Shown here: one piece after another, positions 33,924-45,160 of the stretch
How positions within the stretch are numbered: the first letter of the stretch is position 1
How the letters are laid out: each line of letters starts with the position of its first letter
From: Glycine soja
Lineage: Eukaryota; Streptophyta; Magnoliopsida; Fabales; Fabaceae
Assembly (NCBI RefSeq): GCF_004193775.1
Contig: NC_041005.1
Coordinates: 16,587,865-16,651,864 of the forward strand
Length of the DNA stretch: 64,000 nt
Direction of reading: 5' to 3'
Translations under genes and position numbers: made by a program
The notes under the pieces: model-generated
What the model was told of the DNA's origin: nothing
Databases searched by the model: none
Seen by the model: only the letters and a program-made list of their open reading frames with translations

Positions 33924-34865
33924 TTGTTGGTGATGAACAAAAGCGCAAAACGGAATCAAAAAATGCGACAAAGGATGACCCTAGGGCTGCAAATTCGTCA
34001 ATCCCGTGGGTATGGCTTTTGAAAGGGGGAAAAGAAGTTTTTGAATGTAAAAACGCGCCCCCTTTCGTCATTTTTATAATTTGGTGCAGGGGTGGCTCGC
34101 CCAGGCGAGCCCAGCTCGCCCAGGCGAGCTAACCTGCACTTTTTTTTTTTTTTTTTTTTTGAGGGGAACATTAACCATGTCCCCTCCCTTCTCATGGATT
34201 AGCATTTTGCCTAACTTGAACTTACTTAGGTTAGAATTAGGCGTTGATTACTTATTTTATTATTACTCTTTTCCTTTTTAAAACAAACAAATAGTAAAAG
34301 AAAGCTGCAAAATACAAAGGATACGGGGCTGCCTTGTAGCGACATTCCCTGCTTGTTTCGCACAGAGAAGGGCAACGATCGGTCGGTCGTGACCCCATCC
34401 CCGCTTGCGTTCATCCTTAAGTACCTGCAAGTAATAAACAACCAGGTATGGCCAATCTTGGCCGCATCATTACCCTACCTTGATTGGTTTCTGCCGTTCA
34501 TGTTTTGTCTTCACTCCAGAAGGTAGCCCAAGGTGATCCTGCCCCTGTTTTACCACAACAATATACATGCGTATGCGTATGCGTATGCATGAATGTTTTC
34601 AAACGCAGAAAATTTAGGGAAAGTTGGTTCAGGTTCAATTCTAATTAAGCGCTTGGGGGATCCCATGAACTGAGCGGAAGGGCTCAGGCGATCACAAATT
34701 AACGCAAGGTTTGAAACTAACGTGAGGACTAAAAGCCTCAAATCCATGTTCATTTCTTTGAAAGATCGTAACAAGAGATACAACGGACCGGAAATCCCTG
34801 GGGGGAAATCTAGAAAACGCATAAAGATAGAGAACATGCAGCGACATCCTTAATTGCCCCAGCTT
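33924..34865 (-). other. Region between pol and aORF, element C
   Basis: About 940 bp, homologous to 48260-49180 of A. It carries a TACGCA hexamer repeat (34565-34588), a T run (34140-34160) and two GCTCGCCCAGGCGAGC palindromes (34097-34130), where A has only one. No conserved ORF. Confidence 0.6.
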
Positions 34866-37800
34866 CTAAGCATAATATTGTTTGACGACATCAGAGTTCA
34901 CGGGTGAAGGTAGCTCTTCGCCATCCATGTTGGTAAGCACCAGGGCTCCTCCGGAGAAAGCCCTCTTCACAACAAAAGGCCCTTCGTAGTTCGGGGCCCA
35001 TTTCCCTCGATGGTCCTTGACAGCATGGGACATTTTCTTTAGCACAAGGTCTCCCTCATGGAACTTGCGTAAGCGTACTTTCTTGTCGAACGCGCTCTTC
35101 ATTCTTTGCTGGTACAAGCGCCCATGACTCATGGCCGTTAAGCGCTTACCCTCAATGAGGTTGAGCTGATCGTAGCGTGTTTGAGCCCACTCTGATTCCT
35201 TTAATCCGGATTCTGCCAAGATCCTTAATGATGGGACTTCTACCTCAAATGGTAACACCGCCTCCATCCCATATACCAATGAGAACGGCGTTGCCCCAGT
35301 TGACGTTCGCACTGAAGTCCGGTAACCGTGTAATGCGAATGGGAGCATCTCGTGCCAATCCTTGTATGACACGGTCATCTTTTGGATAATCTTTTTGATA
35401 TTCTTATTGGCTGCTTCCACGGCTCCATTCATCTTTGGCCGGTAGGGTGTGGAATTGTGATGCTGGATTTTAAACTCCTCGCACATTTCCCCCATCATCT
35501 TGTTATTCAGGTTGGTGCCGTTGTCCGTGATAATCTTTCTTGGCAAACCATATCGGCAGATGATCTCCTTCTCAATGAACCTGACCACCACATTCCTCGT
35601 GACATTGGTATATGAAGCCGCCTCGACCCACTTGGTGAAATAATCTATTGCTACGAGGATGAAGCGATGACCATTCGAGGCCTTGGGCTCAATGGCCCCG
35701 ATGACATCTATTCCCCACATGGAGAAAGGCCAAGGGGCGGACATGACATTCAGGGGATGCGGTGGGGCATTGACATTATCCGCGAATGCTTGACATTTGT
35801 GGCACTTCCTCACATGGACACAACAATCACTTTCCATGGTAAGCCAGTAATAACCTGCTCTTAAGATCTTCCTGGCCATAGCATGCCCGTTGGCGTGCGT
35901 TCCAAACGAGCCCTCATGGACTTCCTCGATCATGTGATTTGCCTCCTTGGCATCCACACATCGCAGGAGTGTCATGTCGTGATTTCTCTTATACAGTGTG
36001 CCTCCGCTCATGAAGAAACTGGCTGCCAACCTCCTCAATATCCTTTTATCGTTGTCGGCAATCTCTGGCGGGTATTCTTTGCTTACGACATATCGCTTGA
36101 TGTCGTAATACCAAGGCTTTCCGTCCCGTTCCTCTTCCACTTGGCAACAATGTGCGGGTTTGCCACGACACTGAAATTCAATGTAGGGTAGGTCCCCGTG
36201 CGGTGTTAGCTGGAACATAGATGCCAACGTAGCAAGTGCATCCGCCATTTGATTTTCCTCGCGGGGAACATGATGGAAGGAGATCTCATCGAAAGTCTTA
36301 GCCAATTCCTTGATGTAGGCTTTGTAGGGTATCAGCTTGGGATCTCTAGTTTCCCATTCTCCTCTCAGCTGATGGATTACCAATGCTGAGTCGCCGTACA
36401 CCTTGAGTAGTTTGACATCGGAGTCAATTGCTGCCTGGACGGCTAGGGCACATGCTTCATATTCGGCCATGTTGTTGGTGCAGTCGAATCCTAGCCTGGC
36501 TGTGAAAGGTACACATTGATTGTCCGGAGAGATCAACACTGCCCCAACGCCATGACCTAGAATGTTTGACGCTCCGTCAAACCATACAGTCCATTTGTCC
36601 CGATCTTCGTCCAACTTTTCCTCGAACAAGGCCATGATGTCCTCATCCGGGAATTCCGGATGCATGGGCTGGTAGTCGTTAAGAGGCTGTTGGGCCAAAT
36701 AATCTGCCAAAGCGCTTCCTTTTATCGCCTTTTGGGTGACGTAGACTATATCAAACTCAGATAGCAAGACTTGCCACCGGGCGATTCGTCCTGTGAGAGC
36801 TGGCTTTTCAAAGATGTACTTGACCGGGTCCATTTTGGATATCAACCAGGTAGTATGGCTCAGCATGTACTGCCTTAAGCGATGGGACGCCCATACTAAA
36901 GCACAACACGTTCTTTCGAGCAAGGAGTAATTCATCTCACAGGTCGTGAACTTCTTACTTAGGTAGTAAACAGCGCGCTCTTTCTTCCCGGATTCGTCAT
37001 GTTGCCCCAGCATACACCCCATTGATTCGTCCAAGATTGTCATGTACAAAATGAGAGGCCTTCCAGGTACTGGTGGCATAAGCACGGGAGGATTCATTAG
37101 GCACTTTTTGATCCTTCCAAAAGCCTCTTGGCAATCCTCATTCCACCGATCAGTTTGGTTTTTGCGCAAGAGTTTAAACAACGGCTCACAAATGGCGGTG
37201 AGCTGCGATATGAATCTGGCAATATAATTCAAACGCCCCAGGAAACCTCGGACTTGCCTCTCTGTACGGGGTTCCGGCATCTCAAGGATAGCCTTCACTT
37301 TTTCGGGGTCTACCTCTATCCCTTTCTGGCTTACAACGAAACCAAGCAATTTCCCTGATTTGACCCCAAAGGTACACTTAGCGGGGTTCAACCTTAATTG
37401 ATATTTCTTAAGCCTTTCGAACAACTTCCGCAGGTTGACAAGGTGTTCTTCCTCAGATTTAGATTTAGCAATTATGTCGTCCACGTAGACCTCGATCTCT
37501 TGATGCATCATATCAAGGAACAAAGCTACCATGGCCCTTTGATAAGTTGCCCCGGCATTCTTGAGTCCAAAGGACATCACCTTGTAACAGAACGTTCCCC
37601 ACAGGGTGACGAAAGTAGTCTTTTCCATATCCTCGGGCGCCATCTTTATCTGATTGTAACCAGAGAAACCGTCCATGAAGGAAAATAAAGCGAAATTGGC
37701 CGTGTTATCTACGAGGATATCGATGTGTGGTAAAGGAAAATTGTCCTTGGGACTGGCCCGATTCAGGTCCCGATAATCTACACACATTCGTACTTTCCCA

Positions 37801-38313
37801 TCTTTTTTAGGAACTGGTACGATGTTGGCAACCCATTCTGGATACCGAGCGACGGCCAGAAATCCAGCGTCAAATTGCTTCTTCACTTCTTCTTTTATCT
37901 TCAAGGATGTTTCGGGCTTCATCCTCCTCAATTTCTGTTTTACCGGGGAACACCCGGGATTTAGAGGTAATCGGTGCTGCACAATGTCAGAACTCAAACC
38001 GGGCATATCTTGGTATGACCAAGCAAAGATGTCTTGGTAGTCTTTTAGCAGGATTATTAATTCTTCACGGATAGGTGCGGTAATACCTGTACCTATCTTT
38101 ACTTCCCTCTTTCCACTGCCAATTCCTAAGTCTACCAGCTCTGTTTCTTCTTGATGAGGCCCCGTTTCTTGGTCCTCATGAGCGACCATTCTTTCTAGTT
38201 CTGGGGGAAGTCCCACATCCTCATTTCCTTCATCTTCCGTTTGATTCATTTCTTGCTCGAAGTCGATAGGCGGGTCCCAGGTATTAATACCTTCGGGGGA
38301 CTCGTCATCGGAT
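34866..38313 (-). CDS. pol: Element C pol: RT, RNase H, integrase (intact)
   Basis: Exon 2 begins at 38313 after the intron acceptor; the first Met is at 38249, giving 1127 codons without a stop. Domains, counted from that Met: reverse transcriptase ~130-340 with CVDYRDLN and catalytic YVDD at 255-258; RNase H with WFDGAS (Asp 558); integrase with an H-x-H/C-x2-C type zinc region (KCHKCQ) near 810-820, and catalytic Asp 848, Asp 909 and Glu 945 (the last pair spaced D-x35-E). No chromodomain follows; it ends near KQYYA. RT before RNase H before integrase places it in Ty3/gypsy. It copies element RNA into DNA and integrates it. All key residues are present. Confidence 0.95.
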
Positions 38314-38492
38314 CTGCCGTTTCAGAAAAAGAAGTAAACATGCAAATGAATGAGAATGGGTAGAGACCAGGAACAGATGAAGAAAGATCCTTGTATTATA
38401 AATTCAAAAACAAAAGACACAAAGCCTTAACAAAAGGAAAAACTCTAAAGCCTAGGCCCAACTATAGAGCTTTTAAAACCGTAAAGGTTTAC
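38314..38492 (-). other. Pro-RT intron, element C
   Basis: GTAAAC donor at 38492, overlapping the pro TAA, and GGCAG acceptor at 38314; 179 bp, the same length and frame effect as in A. It is almost identical in sequence to the A intron. Confidence 0.88.
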
Positions 38493-41400
38493 ATTATGCT
38501 CGTCGCGTAAATGCCGGAGCGTTCCTCCACTCGCCAATTTCCCAGCTGGAAATCAGGAGGGCATGGTCGTACCAAATCCAAGGTACTCGGAACATCATCT
38601 TCGCATATCGCGAACACTTGACCTTTGTCTCCCAGACCCGCGCTTATAAAGCTTCTACTTATGTGGCAGGGCGGGCTTCCTTCACTTTCTTGTCTCCAAC
38701 GCGAGCTCTGACCACTGTTCTTCCTTCCCGCGATGCTTCTTTTCATGTCCGCCTGAGTGGGCTTATAGCCTAAACCATACTTCCCACGATTTCCTTGGGT
38801 TTTTATCAGGCTAGTTATGCCGCCGTTGTCTTTGCCTAAACCCATCCCGGGTTCATAACCGTTCCCCAACATAACTCGGGCCATCATTACCGCTGCATCG
38901 GACAGACAAGGTTGCCCAAAGAGGGAGTCCACGGAGGAAATGCTGACCACCTCAAAAGACTGGAAAGCGGTTTCTAACGATTCTTCTGCGGCTTCCACAT
39001 AAGGCATGGAGGATGGGCAGCTTACCAAGATATCTTCCTCGCCTGACACGATGACCAAGTGCCCCTCCACTACGAATTTCAGCTTTTGGTGGAGTGTAGA
39101 AGGCACAACTCCCACTGAGTGGATCCATGGGCGCCCCAACAGGCAGCTGTAGGGGGGGTTAATGTCCATTATTTGGAAAGTGACTTGACAGGTGTGAGGG
39201 CCTATTTGTACAGGGAGATCGATCTCTCCCCTAACCTCTAGGCGAGTGCCGTCGAAGGCCCGAACCACCATTGAACTTGGTTTTAAGTGGGAAGCATTGA
39301 ATGGTAACTTCTCCAAAGTGCTCTTAGGCATCACGTTTAAACTGGAACCATTATCGATGAGCACCTTGGCTATGATATGGTCCATACACTTGACTGATAC
39401 GTGTAAAGCCTTATTATGCCCTCTCCCTCGGCGGGGATTTCTTCTTCGGCGAAGGCAAGATAGTTGTTGGCAGTGATATTGTTGACCAGCCCTCCGAAAC
39501 CTTCTACCGAGATATCTTGGGCCACGTGAGCCTCGTTCAGCACTTTTACTAGCAGAGCCCGATGAGGCTCGGAGCTCATAAGTAACTCCAGCAGCGAGAC
39601 CCTAGCCGGGGTTTTGTTGAGCTGTTCGATAACCTTGAATTTGCTCTGCTGAATTATGCGAAGGAACTCGCTGGCTTCCTCTAGCGACACCTCCTTTCTA
39701 CCATCCTTTTTCTCTGGGGGCCCCTTTGCTGGAATATCTTTATTCGAAGCGTGGGGTGCTTCGCCATCTTGTTCCTCCACCACTTTTCCTTTTCCTTTGA
39801 CGTCGGCGGGTTGGACTGGTAGGTCCGGAGGTGCGAACACACGACCACTACGGGTCACACCACTCAGCCCCGTGATATTTGTTACTTTAGCTGACAGCGA
39901 GCTGACGTCAGTGACTTCTTCTTCCTTCTTCCCCGGAGGTGTATATCTCCACGGGACCGCGTGACTATTTTGATACGGGAAAGGAACAGGTTTGGCCATT
40001 AAGGGGTGCCCGGGCTTTTGCGAGGCTGCACTTTTAGTGAAGTATATCCACAAGGGTTTGGGCTTCGCAACACCGCTCCCCTCCGTAGATTGCATGCATA
40101 TTGCTGCTCTTCTTTTCCTTCAATGCCGACTTCTAGTCGACCTTGGTCTATCATCTGCTGTAACAATTCCTCTACTTCCAAACACGTCTCCATGTCATGC
40201 ATCTCGCCGGAATGTAGCAGACAGGAATCCTCCTTACACCCACTATGGGGAATTACACCTCCCTTTTGTAGGGCCTCAAACATAAACCTCCTAGGGGTTG
40301 CCACATCTCTTAAAGGTTTAGACCTGTGGGGCCTATCGGATTCAACTGCATTAACTGCTCCCCCTCCATGATTGGCGAGCGGGTTGGTCCTCACATTGGG
40401 CCGATCCTCTTGGAAAGTCAGCCATCCGGCATCCATTAAATGTTTGGACCTTGTATTTAAGGGCCAAGCATTTTTCGACGGAATGCCCCGGGACACCCCC
40501 ATGGTACTTGCAAGTTGCATTAGGGTCCATACCACTTTCGGGAAAGGGGGTTCGAGGACCCTTCCGGGAGTTACCACGGCCAAATGATTGGCGATGAGGG
40601 ATGGTAGAAGATCTTCGTACGTCATTGGGAGCGGGGTGAATTCCGGCAATGGCCTCGGAGGGAAGTTCCTTTGTCGTGTTGGAATTACCGGCCGGTCGAG
40701 CGTGTTCGGAGTTGGAACTTGGGAGCTTCCCTCTGGGTGGGTGCCTTAGGCTGCACGGGTGTTGAACTAGAGGCGTTCCCAGCATGAGCCGAGAAGCTTG
40801 GGTGATGTTGCGCGTACTGATGGGTACCATGAGGTGTTTGCTGGGGTTTGACCCACGCGTGGGTGTTGAAGAGACGGCATGGGCATCTCCTTCCTTCCTT
40901 TTTGCCCCTGTTGCCCGATTCTTTTGGCGTTCACGTTTGTGGAGGAAACGTAATCAAACTTTCCTCTCTTCAATCCAACCTCGATTCTTTTCCCCGGCAA
41001 ACACCAGATCTGCAAAGCTGGACGGCATGTAACCCACTAGCTTCTCATAGTAGAACACTGGCAGAGTGTCTACCATCATGGTGATCATCTCTCTCTCAAC
41101 CATGGGGAGGAGCTACTTGTGCCGCCAAATCCCTCCATCGCTGCGCATATTCTTTAAAGGTTTCACCCTCTTTCTTGAACATATTCTGCAGTTGAGTACG
41201 GTCAGGAGCCATATCAGAATTGTACTGATACTGCCTAAGGAAGGCGGTAATCAGATCCTTCCAAGCACGGATACGGGAAGCTTCCAAATTAGTGTACCAC
41301 ACTACCGCAGCTCCGGCCAAGCTATCCTGAAAGAAGTGTATCAACAACTTTTCATCTTTAGAGTGGGCGCCCATCTTACGGCAGTACATTTGAGATGGTT

Positions 41401-42193
41401 TTTGGGACAAGTCGTCCCTTTATACTTGTCGAAGTCCGGCACTTTGAACTTCGGGGGAATAACAACATCGGGTACTAAGCAAAGATCCGTCATGTCTGCA
41501 AATGGATAGTCCCCAAATCCTTCCACAGCCCTCAATCTTTCCTCAAGGAGATCGAGCTTCCTCCTTTCTTCAGTTGCCGGGGGCGGCCCTTCCATGGACA
41601 AAACTATTGGCGATGATGCGATGTTGGGTTGAGGCAATGTGCCTGGTGCCGGCCCTTCGGGGATCGGGGGATAGAACTCGACATCCCTTCGAGCATAATC
41701 TTGAGGGTCTTTATGGACTTCGTCGGGCTGCTGAGGAGGCTCTCTTTCATGGACGGGAGAGGCAATGTGGCCCGCATCTTCTTGCAAGACGGGTGGTGAA
41801 AAGTTGGGCGGCAATCCATAAGGGTAAGCCGCTCGGTTGTATCCCAGGTGAGGGCTGCCATCGTGCCCCAGTGTGTCCCTTCCCCGTCCTACTATGTTTG
41901 AGGGAGGATGGTGCGTAGTTGCCAAGAGAGTCGGGTCTGCTTCGGCAGCCGAACTGACAGCGGCGGCGGTGGCCGCGTTCTTCTCTNNNNNNNNNNNNNN
42001 NNNNNNNNNNNNNNNNNNNNNNNNNNNNNNNNNNNNNNNNNNNNNNNNNNNNNNNNNNNNNNNNNNNNNNNNNNNNNNNNNNNNNNATGAGCTGCTTCAT
42101 ACTTAACATGGCCTCCATCATGGAGGCCATTTGTTCTTTCAGAGCCGACATGTCGGCTTTCATCTGTTCCTGCGTCTCCTCTTGATCACCCAT
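38489..42193 (-). pseudogene. Element C gag-pro, with many single-base indels and an N gap
   Basis: Begins MGDQEE at 42193 and ends at the TAA at 38489. Same layout as in A: N-terminal helix, Pro-rich part, gag domain, zinc knuckle, DNGSS protease (near 39350) and G-patch. Compared with A, I count about a dozen 1-2-base indels between 39415 and 41400, mostly in runs of one base, for example near 41395, 41103, 41000, 40913, 40850, 40710, 40676, 40540, 40445, 40100 and 39430. ORF1 and pol on either side have none. The breaks may be sequencing or assembly errors rather than real mutations. Confidence 0.85.
41987..42086. other. Assembly gap (100 Ns)
   Basis: Exactly 100 Ns in gag of element C. 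The flanking bases, read on the minus strand (AGCTCAT and AGAGAAGAAC), are directly adjacent in A at 4933-4949, so little or nothing may be missing. A run of 100 is a common placeholder for unknown length. Confidence 0.97.
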
Positions 42194-42430
42194 CGTTCTA
42201 GATTTGGATCTGGTGCGATAGGGATCCCTTGCGGCGCGTTTAGTTATGGTGTTTTTCCCTAAAAAACCAAACGTGAGGAGTGGGTAAAGAAAGAAAATGC
42301 ATGCTAGAGATGAAATGTAGGAGTGATTTGATTTGCACAAGCTTTTTTGGAGTAGAAACATGGGACCAACTCATTTTATTTCAAAAAGGAAGTCGTATCC
42401 AGTCAAGGTCTGAGAGACCATACAAGTTTC

Positions 42431-44296
42431 CTAACGATTTCTAATTATGTGGGCCATTAAGTCTATCATATGCTGACAATAGCCGAGAAGCCCATGAATC
42501 TCTTCGGGGGTGGAGTAGGTGTCTGCCATTGCCTTGGCTTTGGCTAACAAGCGGGGAAGTTCTTGACTCCCGTTCAAGGTAAGAGCAAACCAGTCCATCC
42601 ACATGGTTGCCTCTTGGTGTAAAGAGTCGATCACCCTTCCTCTAGCCTCTTTTTCCGCATACACTTGAGCATACTCATCCGCGATTCTATGCTCGTGGGC
42701 CGTGGCTAGACCTAACTCTTCTTGGTACTTGGCGATGATAGCTAGCATGTTGGTCTCTGTCTCGCATAAACGCTGAGACAAGCTTCTTTTGGACTTTGAA
42801 CAAGCAATCAACTCCTCTTTCAGAACCATGCTATGTGCTCGCGACTGGTCTCTTTCTTCCCTTCGCAACTTGAGTTCACTATTGCTACCCCATAGAGCTC
42901 CGCGAAATTTGTTCCGGCCATACTCTTCCTTGCGAGCCCTCTTGGTCTCTTGTTCAAGGGCTCTTGCGGTAATTGCATTCTCTTCCCGTAACCCGGCACA
43001 CTCCTTCCGAACGTGTGTAGCGGCCAACTTGAACTTCTCCTTGGCAAGTTTTGCCTTTCCTAACTCGCTTTTGAGAGCTTGGACTTCTTCGTCCTCTTCC
43101 GGTGCTTCAAAACTCTCTTCGCTGACGACTTTTAACTTGGCGAGCCAATCTAAACCTCGTATATGAACTTTCAGCCATTCGCGGTACCCACCAATGATGC
43201 CATTACGAATGCCTCTAAGCTCTTGATCTTTCCTTAACGGGGTTTCCCATGCCTTATGGATTCTTTGTATAGTCTTGGAACTTTGTGCGCCGAGATCCCT
43301 CACAAAGAAAGGAGACATGCTTTCTTCCGTCGGTGCTCCCCTCATGGGGTACCCTAGTTGTCTTATAGCGAGCGCGGGATTGTAGTTAATACAACCCCTC
43401 GTTCCTACCAGCGGAATGTTTGGGTATCTTCCACATGAGAAAAGGACTCCTTCTTTTCCTTCCTTCCATTGGGGGAACCAACTGATTGTTCTACCTCCTA
43501 TCCCGACCAAGAGCTGGTCCCAATCTATTCTCCTCTTTTCAGTACACGAGCGATGGCTCAGGAGCGGACATGGATGTCTTGTGTCTTGTTGAAACAAGTG
43601 CGAAACCAACCAAACACAGAGGGCGGGTAAGCAACAGATGATCCATGCGCTACTCTTTTCGCACCTTCGGTCAAATGTGTCAAATAGATCTGCCAAGACA
43701 GCTACCACCGGACTTTCCTTGCTATGGTGGTAGGCAAGGAAAGCGTCGATTGCTGCTAGGTCTACCAAACCATCCACGTTTGGAAAGAGGACGACCCCGA
43801 AAATTAGCAAAGCTAACACATCCATAAACGGGACCCAGTCTCCTTGATTGGCCATACCCCTTGCCTTGTCTTCTAGGTACTTCCGTGGTAGGCCCGCTAT
43901 GCCGTTCCGAGTCTGTTTTATGCGGTCCAAACCTCTTGCTGAATCCTTGACCACAGTTGCAATTCTGCTCAAAGAGGGGAGACACCCGGAGGAAAGATAT
44001 GGTTTTCTTCCCCCGAGAGGACATCCTAGAATTTCCTCAAATTCTTCAATGGTTGGTACTAATTGGAAGTCCCCGAATGTGAAGCACCTCAAAGGCTGGT
44101 CGTAGTATTGGGTAAGTGATACAATGGCTTCTATGGAGACCTCTGCTATGGTTAACTCTAAGATCTTTCCGTAAGTCTTGCGGAAGGCTTGCATTTGGAG
44201 GGGTTCCATCAACCGCCCTAATTCCTTGATGCTGGTGGTATCTAGGCTTTTGACCTTGACTTGGTAGAACCTCTTGCCGGTTTGATTTGTTCCCAT
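42431..44296 (-). CDS. Element C ORF1 (DUF7745-like with coiled coil), intact
   Basis: 621 codons from ATG at 44296 (MGTNQTG), the start shared with A, B and D; an upstream in-frame Met at 44332 is not conserved in B. Residues ~1-260 carry YYDQPLRCFTF, LGCPLGGRKPY, FGVVLFPN and DLAAIDAFLA, which I assign from memory to plant DUF7745. Residues ~260-380 contain NYNPALAIRQLGYPMRG. Residues ~390-540 are rich in Lys, Glu and Arg with heptad spacing (coiled coil). The C terminus is short and conserved. Such an ORF before gag is a defining part of Ogre elements. Function unknown; possibly RNA binding or particle assembly. Confidence 0.92.
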   Translation of the reverse strand: MGTNQTGKRFYQVKVKSLDTTSIKELGRLMEPLQMQAFRKTYGKILELTIAEVSIEAIVSLTQYYDQPLRCFTFGDFQLVPTIEEFEEILGCPLGGRKPYLSSGCLPSLSRIATVVKDSARGLDRIKQTRNGIAGLPRKYLEDKARGMANQGDWVPFMDVLALLIFGVVLFPNVDGLVDLAAIDAFLAYHHSKESPVVAVLADLFDTFDRRCEKSSAWIICCLPALCVWLVSHLFQQDTRHPCPLLSHRSCTEKRRIDWDQLLVGIGGRTISWFPQWKEGKEGVLFSCGRYPNIPLVGTRGCINYNPALAIRQLGYPMRGAPTEESMSPFFVRDLGAQSSKTIQRIHKAWETPLRKDQELRGIRNGIIGGYREWLKVHIRGLDWLAKLKVVSEESFEAPEEDEEVQALKSELGKAKLAKEKFKLAATHVRKECAGLREENAITARALEQETKRARKEEYGRNKFRGALWGSNSELKLRREERDQSRAHSMVLKEELIACSKSKRSLSQRLCETETNMLAIIAKYQEELGLATAHEHRIADEYAQVYAEKEARGRVIDSLHQEATMWMDWFALTLNGSQELPRLLAKAKAMADTYSTPEEIHGLLGYCQHMIDLMAHIIRNR

Positions 44297-45140
44297 GCTT
44301 ACTAAAGTGAGACAAAAGATGGTGCAAATCAAAACTCCGATATCTCATGGGTGGGATGGATGAATGCATGATGGAATGCATATGACACAGATGCAATCTA
44401 GGAATGCGGGGGTCCGGGGAATTTGTCCCCTTCTTAGATACGACGTCTAGGGGTAGCAAAATGCCCCAACGCACGTTTTTAAGAAGGCGACACGGACCCT
44501 CCGTTGGTTTGTTTACAGTAGGGATCAAGACAGAACCCATATGCAATGCCTATGCAAAAGACGCAATGCGGGAATGTACACAGTATGACAATATTTACCG
44601 AACATAAGCAAAAGGGTATATGATACTCATGCATGGCAGTGTGAAAAATGGCACGCAGCGTGTTTGCTCCGTGCCCCTATTTAAGGGACCTATAAGGGAG
44701 AGAACTAACTAGGCTTTTAGCAATAATCCCCAAGGTAGTTATATCTCTCTTGATGGTTTCTAGAGGTATCATCCCCTTCGAAGAACATATTGTAGCAGTA
44801 GGGACTACTAGCAACAATAGGTTTTCAAAGAGAAAAGCTCTAGATGAGGGTTCACTGTAATCAAGCAAGTCGGAGACCTAGCATGATCACAGATTCACCT
44901 CCACTCCTTATGCTCCCATGAACCCGGGTATAGGGCCCTTTTTCACTCACAGTGTGTGCAAATAGTGTTGGTGTTTGTGTGCATTAAATGAATAAGTATT
45001 TACTTCATGCACACATTTAAAACGCACTAAAAGCAACGAAGAGTTTATATACACAAGAACATAATGAAAGGAAACCAACAAAGGGGTAAGTCACGGTAAA
45101 ACATTGCACAAAATTAAATGGCCTAACTCTCTAAAAACAA
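44297..45140 (-). other. Leader between primer site and ORF1, element C
   Basis: Homologous to the A leader (2094-2938) nearly base for base. No gene. Confidence 0.6.
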
Positions 45141-45158
45141 TCCCCAGTGGAGTCGCCA
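45141..45158 (-). other. Primer binding site, element C
   Basis: TGGCGACTCCACTGGGGA on the minus strand, two bases inside the 5' LTR boundary. Confidence 0.8.
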
Positions 45159-45160
45159 AC

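Noticed and set aside
33856..34281. Small frames in the aORF leader of C
   Set aside because: Not kept in the A counterpart; they contain long homopolymers and no domain.
41747..42361. A 204-residue frame running through the N gap
   Set aside because: Ns were read as codons, and after the gap the frame is not that of gag. Homology to A shows another frame.
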